The notes under the pieces are model-generated. The model saw only the letters and a list, made by a program, of their open reading frames with translations. It was not told the DNA's origin and ran no database searches. A stretch of DNA of 64,000 nt. Source: Caballeronia zhejiangensis. GTDB lineage: Bacteria; Pseudomonadota; Gammaproteobacteria; Burkholderiales; Burkholderiaceae. The stretch covers positions 620,001 to 684,000 of the forward strand of contig NZ_JFHD01000001.1 of the NCBI RefSeq assembly GCF_000698575.1, written 5' to 3'. Positions 51,889-60,772 of the stretch are shown in pieces (positions within the stretch are counted from its first letter, which is position 1; the number at the start of each line of letters is the position of its first letter). A program made the position numbers and the translations under genes.

Positions 51889-53088
51889 ATGGCCTCGCAC
51901 GCTCACGCTTCGCCGCTGCCCGCGCATCACGCCCGAAACGCCGCGCTCGCGTGCGCCGTCGTGCTGGCGGTGGCGCTCGGCGTCGGCCGGTTCGCCTTCA
52001 CGCCGCTCCTCCCGCTGATGCTCAACAGCGGCGCGCTCGATATCCGGCACGGCGGCTGGCTCGCATCGGCCAATTACGCCGGCTATCTGATCGGCGCGTT
52101 GTCGTGCGCGGCGATCCGCATCGATCACGCGCGCATGGTGCGTCTCGCGCTCGCGTGTACCATCGCGCTGACGCTCGCGATGGGCGTCATCCATCTCTTC
52201 TGGATGTGGGCCGCGATACGTTTCGCGGCGGGCGTCGTCAGCGCGTGGGCCTTCGTGTTCGCGTCGCAATGGGGATTGCGGCGGCTCGCGGAACTCGATG
52301 CGCACGGTCTCGCCGGCGTCATCTACGCGGGGCCGGGCGTGGGCATCGTCGCGACCGGTTTGCTCGGCGCGGCCGCCGCGGCGCTCGGCGTGCCCGCGCC
52401 ATCGGTATGGATCGGATTCGCGCTCTGCTCGGCGGTGGCGGGCGTGTTCGTGTGGCAGGCGTTCGCGCATCGGGCGCCGGTCGCGCGCAGCCCGGCGCAT
52501 GCCGCCAAAAGCGTGGCGAACGCATCGGCGCGCGTCGATTCGACCGGGCTCGTCGGCCTTTACGGTCTCGCGGGATTCGGCTACATCATCACCGCGACGT
52601 TTCTGCCCGTCATCGCGCGACAGGCCTTGCCGGGCTCGCCGTGGCCCGATCTCTTCTGGCCTGCCTTCGGACTGGCGCTGATCGCCGGCGCGCTGGTCGC
52701 CGCGCGGCTGCCGCTGTCGTGGGACAACCGGCTGCTTTGCGCTGCGTGCTATCTGATTCAGGCGCTCGGCATCTTGCTCGGCATCGTGTTTCCGAGCGCG
52801 CTCGGCTTCGGCATCGGCAGTTTGCTGCTGGGCTTGCCGTTCACCGCCATCACCCTGTTCGCGATGCGCGAAGCGCGCCGCCTGCGTGGCGAAGCCGCAG
52901 CCGGATTGATGGGATACGCGACCGCCTCATACGGGCTCGGTCAGATCGCGGGACCGCTCGTCGCCGCACCGATCGCCGCGCACACCGGATCGTTTTCCAT
53001 CGCGCTGTGGATCGCGGTCGCGGCGCTCGGATTCGGCGCGGCCGGATTGACGTGGCTCGGAATGCGCAACAAGGCAAGCGCCGCGTAA
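51889..53088 (+). CDS. YbfB/YjiJ-family MFS transporter
   Basis: 399-residue carrier, about 12 membrane segments. Family signs: VVLAVALGVGRFAFTPLLPL in TM1, GGWLASANYAGYLIGALSC, and VIYAGPGVGIVATGLLGAA; the second half contains LPFTAITLFAMREARRLRG and ATASYGLGQIAGPLVAAP. I chose ATG 51889 as the family-length start; ATG 51838 extends it by 17 residues. No clear ribosome site for either. Probably an exporter or importer of small metabolites under the divergent LysR. Confidence 0.88.
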   Translation: MASHAHASPLPAHHARNAALACAVVLAVALGVGRFAFTPLLPLMLNSGALDIRHGGWLASANYAGYLIGALSCAAIRIDHARMVRLALACTIALTLAMGVIHLFWMWAAIRFAAGVVSAWAFVFASQWGLRRLAELDAHGLAGVIYAGPGVGIVATGLLGAAAAALGVPAPSVWIGFALCSAVAGVFVWQAFAHRAPVARSPAHAAKSVANASARVDSTGLVGLYGLAGFGYIITATFLPVIARQALPGSPWPDLFWPAFGLALIAGALVAARLPLSWDNRLLCAACYLIQALGILLGIVFPSALGFGIGSLLLGLPFTAITLFAMREARRLRGEAAAGLMGYATASYGLGQIAGPLVAAPIAAHTGSFSIALWIAVAALGFGAAGLTWLGMRNKASAA

Positions 53089-53162
53089 GCAACAGGATCG
53101 TCCTATCCGCGCGCGAGGGCCGCGTGTCACAGTGGCGGGCATCCTCTGACGTGGAGCATGCC

Positions 53163-54035
53163 GTGTCCGCTGCCGAAACATCCACTCTGCTGTATCGCCC
53201 TTTCACCGCCGATGACATCGCCGCCGCTCACGCGCTTTCGGTCGAAGTCAAATGGCCGCATCGCGCCGACGACTGGCGCTTCGTGCTCGACGCCGGCGCG
53301 GGCTTCATCGCGCAGGAAGGCGAGCGTGTCGTCGGCACCGCGCTGTGCTGGAAGTACGGCGACGATGGCGGATCGCTCGGCATGGTGATCGTCGCGCCGG
53401 ACTGCCAGGGCAAAGGCATCGGCCGCAAGCTGATGGAACTGCTGCTCGAAGCGCTCGGCAAGCGCATCACCGTGCTGCACGCGACGCCCGCAGGCGAGCC
53501 GCTTTACGCGAAGCTCGGGTTCGCGCGCATCGGTGCGATTCATCAGCATCAATCCGCCGATTTCGCCGTGCCGCGCATCGATCTCGCGCAAGGCGAGCGC
53601 CTGCGTGCGATCGATCCGCGCGATACGGATGCACTCGTCGCGCTTGCATCGCGCGCAAGCGGACTCGATCGAAGCACGCTCCTGCCTGCGCTGCTGAAAA
53701 TTGCCGACGGCATCGTGCTCGAACGCGACGGCGAAGTGCTGGGCTTCGCGCTGATCCGCGAATTCGGGCGCGGCCATGCGATCGGTCCGGTGGTTTCCGT
53801 CACCGCCGACGCGCAGCACGCGCGCCGCGCGCAAGCGCTCATCGCCCATTGGCTCGCGCATGACGAAGGCAAGTTCACGCGCATCGACACGCCCGATGAA
53901 AACGGCTTGTCGGCGTGGCTCGAAAGCATCGGCATGAAGCGCGTCGATACCGTCATCAAAATGGCGCGCAATGGCACGCCGCCGCATGACGCATCGGTAG
54001 CGCAGTTTGCGATCATCAACCAGGCGCTGGGTTGA
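53163..54035 (+). CDS. Tandem-domain GNAT N-acetyltransferase
   Basis: 290 residues with two acetyltransferase units. The N-terminal GNAT fold (~10-140) has VIVAPDCQGKGIGRKLMELL with the acetyl-CoA P-loop; the C-terminal part (~155-270) resembles the Acetyltransf_18 group. GTG 53163 is chosen because GGAG lies ~9 bases before it. The stop is 5 bases from the ghrA-like ATG, suggesting co-transcription. Substrate unknown. Confidence 0.85.
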   Translation: MSAAETSTLLYRPFTADDIAAAHALSVEVKWPHRADDWRFVLDAGAGFIAQEGERVVGTALCWKYGDDGGSLGMVIVAPDCQGKGIGRKLMELLLEALGKRITVLHATPAGEPLYAKLGFARIGAIHQHQSADFAVPRIDLAQGERLRAIDPRDTDALVALASRASGLDRSTLLPALLKIADGIVLERDGEVLGFALIREFGRGHAIGPVVSVTADAQHARRAQALIAHWLAHDEGKFTRIDTPDENGLSAWLESIGMKRVDTVIKMARNGTPPHDASVAQFAIINQALG

Positions 54036-54040
54036 ACACG

Positions 54041-54967
54041 ATGACGATCCTCTATAAAGCCGATCCCGAACGCGGCAAGCAATGGGCCACGCACTTCGCG
54101 CTGAAAGCGCCCGACGTGCCGTTTCGCGTATGGCCCGATATCGGCGATGCCAATGCCGTGCACTATCTCGCCGCGTGGCAGCCGCCCGCGGATGTCATGC
54201 AGACATTCCCCAATCTCGACGTGATCTTCTCGGTCGGCGCGGGCATCGATCAGTTCGATCTGTCCGGCGTGCCGCCGCATGTCGCGGTCGTGCGGATGAC
54301 GGAGCCGGGCATCGTCGAAGGCATGGTCGAGTATGTGACGCAAGCCGTGCTCACGATTCATCGCGATCTTTTCGATTACGCCGCGCAGCAACGCGAGCGC
54401 GTGTGGCGCGAGATGCCGGTGCGCGCGGCTTCGACGCGGCGCGTCGGCGTGCTCGGTCTCGGCATGCTCGGCACCGCCGTGCTGAACACGCTGCGTGCGT
54501 TCGGCTTCGATTGCGCGGGCTGGAGCCGTTCGCCGCATGAGATCGAAGGCGTCGAATGTCATGCGGGCGCGGCATCGCTCGATGCGTTTCTCGCGCGCAC
54601 CGATATCCTCGTGTGCCTGCTGCCGCTCACGGATGCGACGCGCGGGCTTATCGGCAAACGCGTGTTCGAGACCTTGCCGAAGGGCGCATCGTTCATCAAT
54701 GTCGGGCGCGGTCCGCATGTGATCCAGCAGGATCTGCTCGATGCGCTCGATAGCGGGCATCTGAACGCCGCGATTCTCGACGTCACCGATCCCGAGCCCT
54801 TGCCGCGCGAGCATCCTTTCTGGACGCATCCGCGTGTGCGTCTCACGCCGCATATCGCGAGCGCCACGCGGCCCGAAACCGCCGTCGAAATGGTGCTGGA
54901 GAACTTGCGCCGTCATCGCGCGGGCGAGCGCATGATCGGCGAAATCGACCGCACGCGCGGCTATTGA
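54041..54967 (+). CDS. ghrA: Glyoxylate/hydroxypyruvate reductase A-type D-2-hydroxyacid dehydrogenase
   Basis: 308 residues. Reduces glyoxylate/hydroxypyruvate with NAD(P)H. Signs: VIFSVGAGIDQFDLSGVPPH, the Rossmann GLGMLGTAVLNTLRAFG, LPLTDATRGLIG, FINVGRGPHVIQQDLLDAL and catalytic residues in the DPEPLPREHPFWTHPRVRLT / PHIAS region. The short N-terminal domain is the GhrA form. It could recycle glyoxylate formed by AceA or ureide breakdown (inference). In tight operon with the GNAT gene. Confidence 0.9.
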   Translation: MTILYKADPERGKQWATHFALKAPDVPFRVWPDIGDANAVHYLAAWQPPADVMQTFPNLDVIFSVGAGIDQFDLSGVPPHVAVVRMTEPGIVEGMVEYVTQAVLTIHRDLFDYAAQQRERVWREMPVRAASTRRVGVLGLGMLGTAVLNTLRAFGFDCAGWSRSPHEIEGVECHAGAASLDAFLARTDILVCLLPLTDATRGLIGKRVFETLPKGASFINVGRGPHVIQQDLLDALDSGHLNAAILDVTDPEPLPREHPFWTHPRVRLTPHIASATRPETAVEMVLENLRRHRAGERMIGEIDRTRGY

Positions 54968-55139
54968 ATCGTCGGGCAAAGACCGCGAAGGCCGCAGCAG
55001 AAAATGCTGCGCGCCCCCCGCAAAACGCTGCGGATTCGCTTTTTGGCGATTTTTTTGGCGATGCACGCGATGCGGCTCTGCCGATAGTATGAAACGGTCA
55101 AGAGCCATTCCGCCCCCTTCGCGAAGAGAGAGCCGCATC

Positions 55140-56549
55140 ATGTCGATCAAGTCGCTTGTCGAGTCCGACCGTAAGCATCTGATTCATCCAGTCGTCAGTT
55201 ATCGCGCGCATGAAGCGCGCGGCGTCACCGTGCTCGATTCCGCCGATGGCGTGTTCCTGCGCGACATCGAAGGCCGCGAACTGCTCGATGCGTTCTCCGG
55301 CCTGTGGTGCGTGAACACGGGTTATGGACACGCGAGCATCGTCGAGGCCGCCGCGAAGCAGATGGCGAAACTGCCCTACGCCACGGGCTATTTTCATTTC
55401 GGCTCGGAGCCTGCCATCGAACTCGCCGCGAAGCTCGTCGAGCTCGCGCCTGCTTCGCTGCAACATGTGTACTTCACGCTCGGCGGCTCCGATGCCGTCG
55501 ATTCCGCGCTGCGCTTCATCACGCACTACTACAACGCGACGGGCCGTCCGTCGAAGAAGCATTTGATCGCGCTGCAACGCGGCTATCACGGATCGTCGTC
55601 GATCGGCGCGGGCATGACCGCGTTGCCTGCGTTCCATCGCAACTTCGATTTGCCGCTGCCGACGCAGCATCACATTCCTTCGCCGTACGCGTACCGCAAC
55701 GATTACGCCGATGACGCCGCGCTCATCGCCGCTTCGGTGCAAGCGCTCGAAGCCAAGGTCGCGGAACTCGGCGCGGACAACGTCGCCGCATTCTTCTGCG
55801 AGCCGATTCAAGGCTCGGGCGGCGTGATCGTGCCGCCCAAAGGCTGGCTGAAGGCGATGCGCGAAGCGTGCCGCAAGCTCGATATCCTCTTCGTCGCGGA
55901 TGAAGTCATCACGGGCTTCGGCCGCACTGGCCCGCTCTTCGCGTGCGAAGGCGAAGGCGTCGAGCCCGATCTGATGACGGTCGCGAAGGGACTCACCGCG
56001 GGTTATGCGCCGATGGGCGCGGTCCTCATGTCCGATGCGGTCTACCAGGGCATCGCGGATGGCGGAGATGTGTCGGCGGTCATCGGTCATGGACATACGT
56101 ATTCGGCGCATCCGGTGAGCGCAGCGATCGGCCTCGAAGTGATGCGGCTGTATCACGAAGGCGGCCTGCTCGCGAATGCGCAATCGCTGGCGCCGCGTTT
56201 CGCGCAAGGGCTCGATGCGTTGCTCGATCATCCGCTCGTCGGCGATTCGCGGCATCGCGGCTTGCTCGGCGCGCTCGAACTCGTCGCCGATAAAAACAGC
56301 AAGCGCGGCTTCGATGCATCGCTCAAGCTGCCCGACCGCATTGCCGCCGCAGCTTATGCAAACGGCCTCGTGTTCCGCGCATTCGGCGATAACATTCTCG
56401 GCTTCGCGCCCGCGCTTTGTTATACCGAAGCGAACTTCGACATGCTGTTCGAGCGCCTCACGAAGACACTCGACGATGTACTCGCGCAAAGCGACGTGCG
56501 CGATGCATTGAAAGGCGCATCGGGCTTTAGTTCGCGCGCGGCTGCGTGA
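55140..56549 (+). CDS. Class III (omega) aminotransferase
   Basis: 469-residue PLP enzyme. Signs: HPVVSYRAHEARGVTVLDSA, SGLWCVNTGYGH, FTLGGSDAVDSALRFITHYY, LQRGYHGSSSIGAG, FVADEVITGFGRTG and the PLP-lysine Lys283 in TVAKGLTAGYAPMGA. This is the beta-alanine/putrescine:pyruvate-type group. It starts a plus-strand run with an Lrp regulator, a dehydrogenase, a semialdehyde dehydrogenase and an aspartoacylase-like hydrolase, so it probably transaminates a diamine or omega-amino acid to a semialdehyde for the ALDH. Substrate unproven. Confidence 0.92.
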   Translation: MSIKSLVESDRKHLIHPVVSYRAHEARGVTVLDSADGVFLRDIEGRELLDAFSGLWCVNTGYGHASIVEAAAKQMAKLPYATGYFHFGSEPAIELAAKLVELAPASLQHVYFTLGGSDAVDSALRFITHYYNATGRPSKKHLIALQRGYHGSSSIGAGMTALPAFHRNFDLPLPTQHHIPSPYAYRNDYADDAALIAASVQALEAKVAELGADNVAAFFCEPIQGSGGVIVPPKGWLKAMREACRKLDILFVADEVITGFGRTGPLFACEGEGVEPDLMTVAKGLTAGYAPMGAVLMSDAVYQGIADGGDVSAVIGHGHTYSAHPVSAAIGLEVMRLYHEGGLLANAQSLAPRFAQGLDALLDHPLVGDSRHRGLLGALELVADKNSKRGFDASLKLPDRIAAAAYANGLVFRAFGDNILGFAPALCYTEANFDMLFERLTKTLDDVLAQSDVRDALKGASGFSSRAAA

Positions 56550-56592
56550 TAACATCGACCGACCGCCGACATGCGAGACCGAACCCGCCGCG

Positions 56593-57090
56593 ATGAGCAC
56601 CGACAGCAAGCTGGACCGAATCGATCTGCGTATCCTCTCGCAATTGCAGAAGCGCGGGCGCATCACGAACGTGGAACTCGCCGATGCGGTCGGCCTCTCG
56701 CCCAGCCCTTGCCTGATTCGCGTGAAACGGCTGGAAAAGGCGGGTTATATCGTCGGTTATGGCGCGCAGATTCAGCTCGAAAAGCTCGGCGACGTGCAGG
56801 TGGTCTTCACCGAAGTCACGCTCGCCGATCATCGCCGCGAAGACTTCATCAACTTCGTGAATGCCGTGAAGGATGTCGACGAGATCGTCGAATGTCATCT
56901 CGCGAGCGGCGGTTACGACTATTTGCTCAAGTTCGTCACGCGCAGCGTGAGTCACTATCAAAGTATTATCGAAGGGCTGCTGGAGCGCGGCATCGGCATC
57001 GAGAAGTACTTCAGCTACGTCATCATCAAGACGTCGTTCGTGAAGACGCATTACCCGCTCGAAACGCTCTTCTCGCAGAACCATCACTGA
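56593..57090 (+). CDS. Lrp/AsnC-family transcriptional regulator
   Basis: 165 residues. HTH: LDRIDLRILSQLQKRGRITN, VELADAVGLSPSPCLIRVKR, LEKAGYIVGY; RAM ligand domain: DEIVECHLASGGYDYLLKFV and the YPLETLF end. It sits between the aminotransferase and the dehydrogenase genes in the same direction, so is likely the local, amino-acid/amine-responsive activator. Confidence 0.94.
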   Translation: MSTDSKLDRIDLRILSQLQKRGRITNVELADAVGLSPSPCLIRVKRLEKAGYIVGYGAQIQLEKLGDVQVVFTEVTLADHRREDFINFVNAVKDVDEIVECHLASGGYDYLLKFVTRSVSHYQSIIEGLLERGIGIEKYFSYVIIKTSFVKTHYPLETLFSQNHH

Positions 57091-57185
57091 GGCGCGCGCC
57101 TCTCATTCTCATGCATTCAACGGACGCACGCGCTTTATGCACGTGCGTGCTTTTTATCGTCGATCATTTTCACGCGGAGTAGCAC

Positions 57186-58250
57186 ATGTCCAGCAAATAT
57201 CGTATTGCCGTGATTCCGGGCGACGGCATCGGCAAGGAAGTGATGCCCGAAGCAGTGCGCGCGCTCGACGCGGTGAGCAAGCGCTTCGGTATCGAACTGG
57301 AGTACCGGCATATCGAATGGGCAAGTTGCGATTACTACGCGCAGCACGGCCAGATGATGCCGGACGACTGGAAGGCGCAGTTGCAAGATGCCGATGCGAT
57401 CCTGTTCGGCGCGGTCGGCTGGCCCGATACCGTTCCCGACCATATCTCGCTGTGGGGCTCGCTGCTCAAATTCCGGCGCGAGTTCGATCAATACATCAAT
57501 CTGCGCCCCGCTCGTCTTTTCGACGGCGTGCCCTCGCCCCTCGCGAATCGCAAGGCGGGCGATATCGACTTCATGATCGTGCGCGAGAACACCGAAGGCG
57601 AGTATTCATCGGTCGGCGGCACGATGTTCGAAGGCACCGAACGCGAGTTCGTATCGCAGACGTCGATCTTCACGCGCAAGGGCGCGGAGCGCGTGTTGAA
57701 GTTCGCATTCGATCTTGCGCAAAAGCGCGAGAAGAAAGTTACGGTCGCAACTAAAAGCAACGGCATTTCGATCAGCATGCCGTGGTGGGATACGCGTGCC
57801 GCCGAAATCGCCGCGCAGTATCCCGAGATCAAGTGGGACAAGCAGCACATCGACATTCTGTGCGCGCGCTTCGTACTGAGCCCGGATCGCTTCGATGTGG
57901 TCGTCGCCACCAATCTCTTCGGCGACATTCTTTCCGATCTCGGTCCGGCCTGCACGGGCACGATCGGCATCGCGCCTTCGGCCAACATGAATCCGGAGCG
58001 CAACTTCCCGTCGTTGTTCGAGCCGGTGCATGGCTCCGCGCCGGATATCGCGGGCAAGGGCATCGCGAATCCCGTCGCGATGATCTGGTCGGCGGCGATG
58101 ATGCTTGACTTCCTCGGCGAACGCGAAGCACACGATGCGATGCTTGCCGCGATCACGGCGGTATTGAAGGAAGGTCCGCATACGGGCGATCTCGGCGGCA
58201 AGGCGAAGACGACGGAAGTCGGCGCGGCCATTGCGCAAATGCTCGCCTGA
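57186..58250 (+). CDS. Tartrate dehydrogenase/D-malate dehydrogenase (isopropylmalate dehydrogenase family)
   Basis: 354-residue NAD- and metal-dependent beta-decarboxylating dehydrogenase. Signs: IAVIPGDGIGKEVMPEAVRA, FGAVGWPDTVPDHISLWGSL, INLRPARLFDGVPSPL, FMIVRENTEGEYSSVGG, DILCARFVLSPDRFDVVVAT and FEPVHGSAPDIAGKGIANP. The GWPDxVPDHxSLWG loop separates TtuC/DmlA from LeuB. It oxidises D-malate, tartrate or a related hydroxyacid. Ribosome site GCGGAG at -9; the gabD-like gene follows after 17 bases. Confidence 0.92.
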   Translation: MSSKYRIAVIPGDGIGKEVMPEAVRALDAVSKRFGIELEYRHIEWASCDYYAQHGQMMPDDWKAQLQDADAILFGAVGWPDTVPDHISLWGSLLKFRREFDQYINLRPARLFDGVPSPLANRKAGDIDFMIVRENTEGEYSSVGGTMFEGTEREFVSQTSIFTRKGAERVLKFAFDLAQKREKKVTVATKSNGISISMPWWDTRAAEIAAQYPEIKWDKQHIDILCARFVLSPDRFDVVVATNLFGDILSDLGPACTGTIGIAPSANMNPERNFPSLFEPVHGSAPDIAGKGIANPVAMIWSAAMMLDFLGEREAHDAMLAAITAVLKEGPHTGDLGGKAKTTEVGAAIAQMLA

Positions 58251-58267
58251 CTTTTCTGGAGACCACC

Positions 58268-59740
58268 ATGACGCAACGATATGAACTGAGCGATCTGATT
58301 CGCGCCGATAACTTCATCGACGGCAAATGGGTTGCCGCTGCAAGCGGCCGACGCTTCGCCGTCACCGATCCCGCGACGGGCGACGTCATCGCGCAAGTGG
58401 CCGACAGCGGCCCCGCCGATGCCCGCGCCGCCACCGATGCCGCCGCGCGCGCCTTCCCCGCGTGGCGCGATACGCTGCCGAAAGATCGCGCCGCGGTCCT
58501 GCATCGCTGGCACGCGCTGATCGTCGAGCATGCCGATGCGCTCGGACGTCTCATCTCGCTCGAACAGGGCAAGCCCTTCGCGGAAGGCCGCGGCGAGGTG
58601 ATGTACGGCGCGTCTTACGTCGCGTGGTTCGCGGACGAAGCCACGCGCATCTACGGCGACATCATTCCGCAGCAGCAACGCGGCAAGCGCATGAGCGCGG
58701 TGAAGGAACCGGTCGGCGTCGTCGCTGCGATCACGCCGTGGAATTTCCCGCTCGCGATGATTGCGCGCAAGATCGCGCCCGCGCTCGCGGCGGGTTGCAC
58801 GGTCGTCGGCAAGCCGGCCGAAGATACGCCGCTCACGGCGCTCGCGCTCGTGATGCTCGCCCATGAAGCGGGCGTGCCGGCGGGCGCGTTGAATCTCATC
58901 AGCGCATCGCGCGAAAACGCGCAGGACGCGGTCGCCGACTGGCTCGAAGATGGCCGCGTGCGCAAGATCACCTTCACCGGCTCGACGCCGGTGGGCAAGT
59001 ATCTCGCGCGGGAATCGGCGGGCACGTTGAAGAAGCTGTCGCTGGAACTCGGCGGCAATGCGCCTTTCATCGTATTCGACGATGCCGATCTCGATGCCGC
59101 CGTCACCGGATTGATGGCATCGAAATTCCGCAATGGCGGACAGACTTGCGTGTGCCCGAATCGCGTCTATGTGCAGTCGTCCGTGTATGACAAGTTCGCT
59201 GACCTGCTCGCGAAGCGCGTCGCCGCATTGAAAGTTGCGCCTGCAACTGATTCCGATGCGCAGATCGGCCCGATGATCAACGCGCGCGCGGTCGAAAAGA
59301 TCGAGCGTCATGTAAACGACGCGTTGAAGCGCGGCGCACGCGCGCTGACGGGCGCCAAGCGTCTCGCGGAACTCGGCCCCAACTATTACGCGCCGACCGT
59401 GCTCGCCGATGCAACGTCCGACATGCAGTTGAGCTGCGAAGAAACCTTCGGCCCGGTCGTGCCGCTGTTTCGCTTCGACGACGAAGCCGAGGCGATCCGC
59501 GCCGCCAATGACACGCCTTTCGGCCTCGCAGCGTACTTCTATAGCCAGAACCTGAAGCGCATCGATCGCGTATCGCGTCTGCTCGAATCGGGACTCGTCG
59601 GCATCAACGAAGGCGCGATTGCGAGCGAGGCCGCACCGTTCGGCGGCGTCAAGGAATCGGGCTATGGTCGCGAAGGCTCGAAGTACGGCCTCGACGATTA
59701 CCTCTCGATCAAATACCTCTGCCAGGGCGGGCTCGAATGA
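58268..59740 (+). CDS. gabD: NAD(P)-dependent succinate-semialdehyde dehydrogenase
   Basis: 490-residue GabD-type ALDH: ITPWNFPLAMIARKIAPALA, FTGSTPVGK, general base Glu260 in ELGGNAPF, and GQTCVCPNRVYVQ with nucleophile Cys294 plus the second Cys296 of the redox-sensitive CxC loop. C-terminal FGGVKESGYGREGSKYG is typical. It ends in an ATGA overlap with the hydrolase gene. It probably oxidises the semialdehyde from the aminotransferase product. It is a paralogue of the shorter ALDH at 1055. Confidence 0.94.
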   Translation: MTQRYELSDLIRADNFIDGKWVAAASGRRFAVTDPATGDVIAQVADSGPADARAATDAAARAFPAWRDTLPKDRAAVLHRWHALIVEHADALGRLISLEQGKPFAEGRGEVMYGASYVAWFADEATRIYGDIIPQQQRGKRMSAVKEPVGVVAAITPWNFPLAMIARKIAPALAAGCTVVGKPAEDTPLTALALVMLAHEAGVPAGALNLISASRENAQDAVADWLEDGRVRKITFTGSTPVGKYLARESAGTLKKLSLELGGNAPFIVFDDADLDAAVTGLMASKFRNGGQTCVCPNRVYVQSSVYDKFADLLAKRVAALKVAPATDSDAQIGPMINARAVEKIERHVNDALKRGARALTGAKRLAELGPNYYAPTVLADATSDMQLSCEETFGPVVPLFRFDDEAEAIRAANDTPFGLAAYFYSQNLKRIDRVSRLLESGLVGINEGAIASEAAPFGGVKESGYGREGSKYGLDDYLSIKYLCQGGLE

Positions 59741-60717
59741 ACGCGCATTCAAACGCATACCCGATCGAGATCGCGTTCCCCGATATCGGCGCGCATGCCT
59801 CGGGCAACGCGGGCGTGCCGTATGTGCATACGTTCGATTCGGGCATCGACGGTCCGCATGTGATGATCAACGCGCTCACGCACGGCAACGAAGTGTGCGG
59901 CGCGATCGTCGTCGATGCCTTGCTGCGTGCCGGACTGCGCCCGCGGCGCGGCAAGCTCACGCTCGCGTTCGCGAACGTCGATGCTTACGCGCGTTTCGAT
60001 GCGAGCAAGCCCGATGCATCGCGCTTCGTCGATCAGGACTTCAATCGCGTATGGACCGCGCAAGCGCTCGATGACATGTCGCGCGATTCGAGCGAGCTGC
60101 GCCGCGCCCGCGCGATGCGGCCCGTCATCGATACGGTGGACCTTCTGCTCGATCTTCATTCGATGCACGAGAAGAGCAAGCCGTTGATCGTCGCGGGACC
60201 GCTCGATAAAGGCATCGACTTGTCGGCGAGGCTCGGCACGCCTGCGACCGTGATCTGCGACGAAGGTCATCCGGAAGGACGGCGCATGCGCGATTACGAA
60301 GGCTTCGGCGATCCTTCGAGCGACAAGAACGCGTTGCTCATCGAATGCGGACAGCACTGGGAAGCGAATGCCGTGACCGTCGCGCGCGACGTGACCGCGC
60401 GCTTTCTTTTGCTATCCGGCGTGATCGACGAAGAAGACTTGCCCGCCGGATGGGTTCAGCCATCGCCGCAGGAAATGCTCGTTGTCCGTGTGACGGAACC
60501 GGTCGTAGCCAGGAGCATGGACTTCCGTTTCGCCGATGCCTACACGGGGCTCGAAGTGTTTCCGAAAGCGGGCAGCGTGATCGGCTGGGCGGAGGGCGTT
60601 GCGGTCGAAACGCCCTATGACGATTGCATGCTCGTGATGCCGTCGCTGCGGCAGTTGCGTCCGGGCGTGACGGTCGTGCGGCTCGGCAAGATCGAACGGC
60701 GCATTCGAGCTGTTTAG
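59737..60717 (+). CDS. Succinylglutamate desuccinylase/aspartoacylase-family hydrolase (AstE/DoeB-like)
   Basis: 326-residue zinc amidohydrolase of the M14-like fold. Zinc ligands fit HGNEVCG (H-x2-E) and the later His in LLLDLHSMHEKSKP; the catalytic Glu is likely in ALLIECGQHWEAN. ATG overlaps the gabD stop (ATGA), so products are coupled. AstE removes succinate from succinylglutamate, DoeB removes acetate from N-acetyl-diaminobutyrate; with aminotransferase, ALDH and Lrp nearby a DoeB-like role on an N-acylated amine is possible, but no ectoine hydrolase gene is present. Confidence 0.88.
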   Translation: MNAHSNAYPIEIAFPDIGAHASGNAGVPYVHTFDSGIDGPHVMINALTHGNEVCGAIVVDALLRAGLRPRRGKLTLAFANVDAYARFDASKPDASRFVDQDFNRVWTAQALDDMSRDSSELRRARAMRPVIDTVDLLLDLHSMHEKSKPLIVAGPLDKGIDLSARLGTPATVICDEGHPEGRRMRDYEGFGDPSSDKNALLIECGQHWEANAVTVARDVTARFLLLSGVIDEEDLPAGWVQPSPQEMLVVRVTEPVVARSMDFRFADAYTGLEVFPKAGSVIGWAEGVAVETPYDDCMLVMPSLRQLRPGVTVVRLGKIERRIRAV

Positions 60718-60772
60718 AACCGTGGCAGGTGGTTTGGCTCGTTGAAGCACTGTTCTACGGTTGTGATGTGAG

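Noticed and set aside
54994-55010. GCAGCA-N5-TGCTGC hairpin downstream of ghrA
   Set aside because: It has a short 6-bp stem without a T-run directly after it; too weak to call a terminator, although it lies in a suitable place.
57488-59758. Minus-strand open frame of over 750 codons opposite the TtuC- and GabD-like genes
   Set aside because: Same antisense artefact; both plus-strand genes have full motif sets and ribosome sites.
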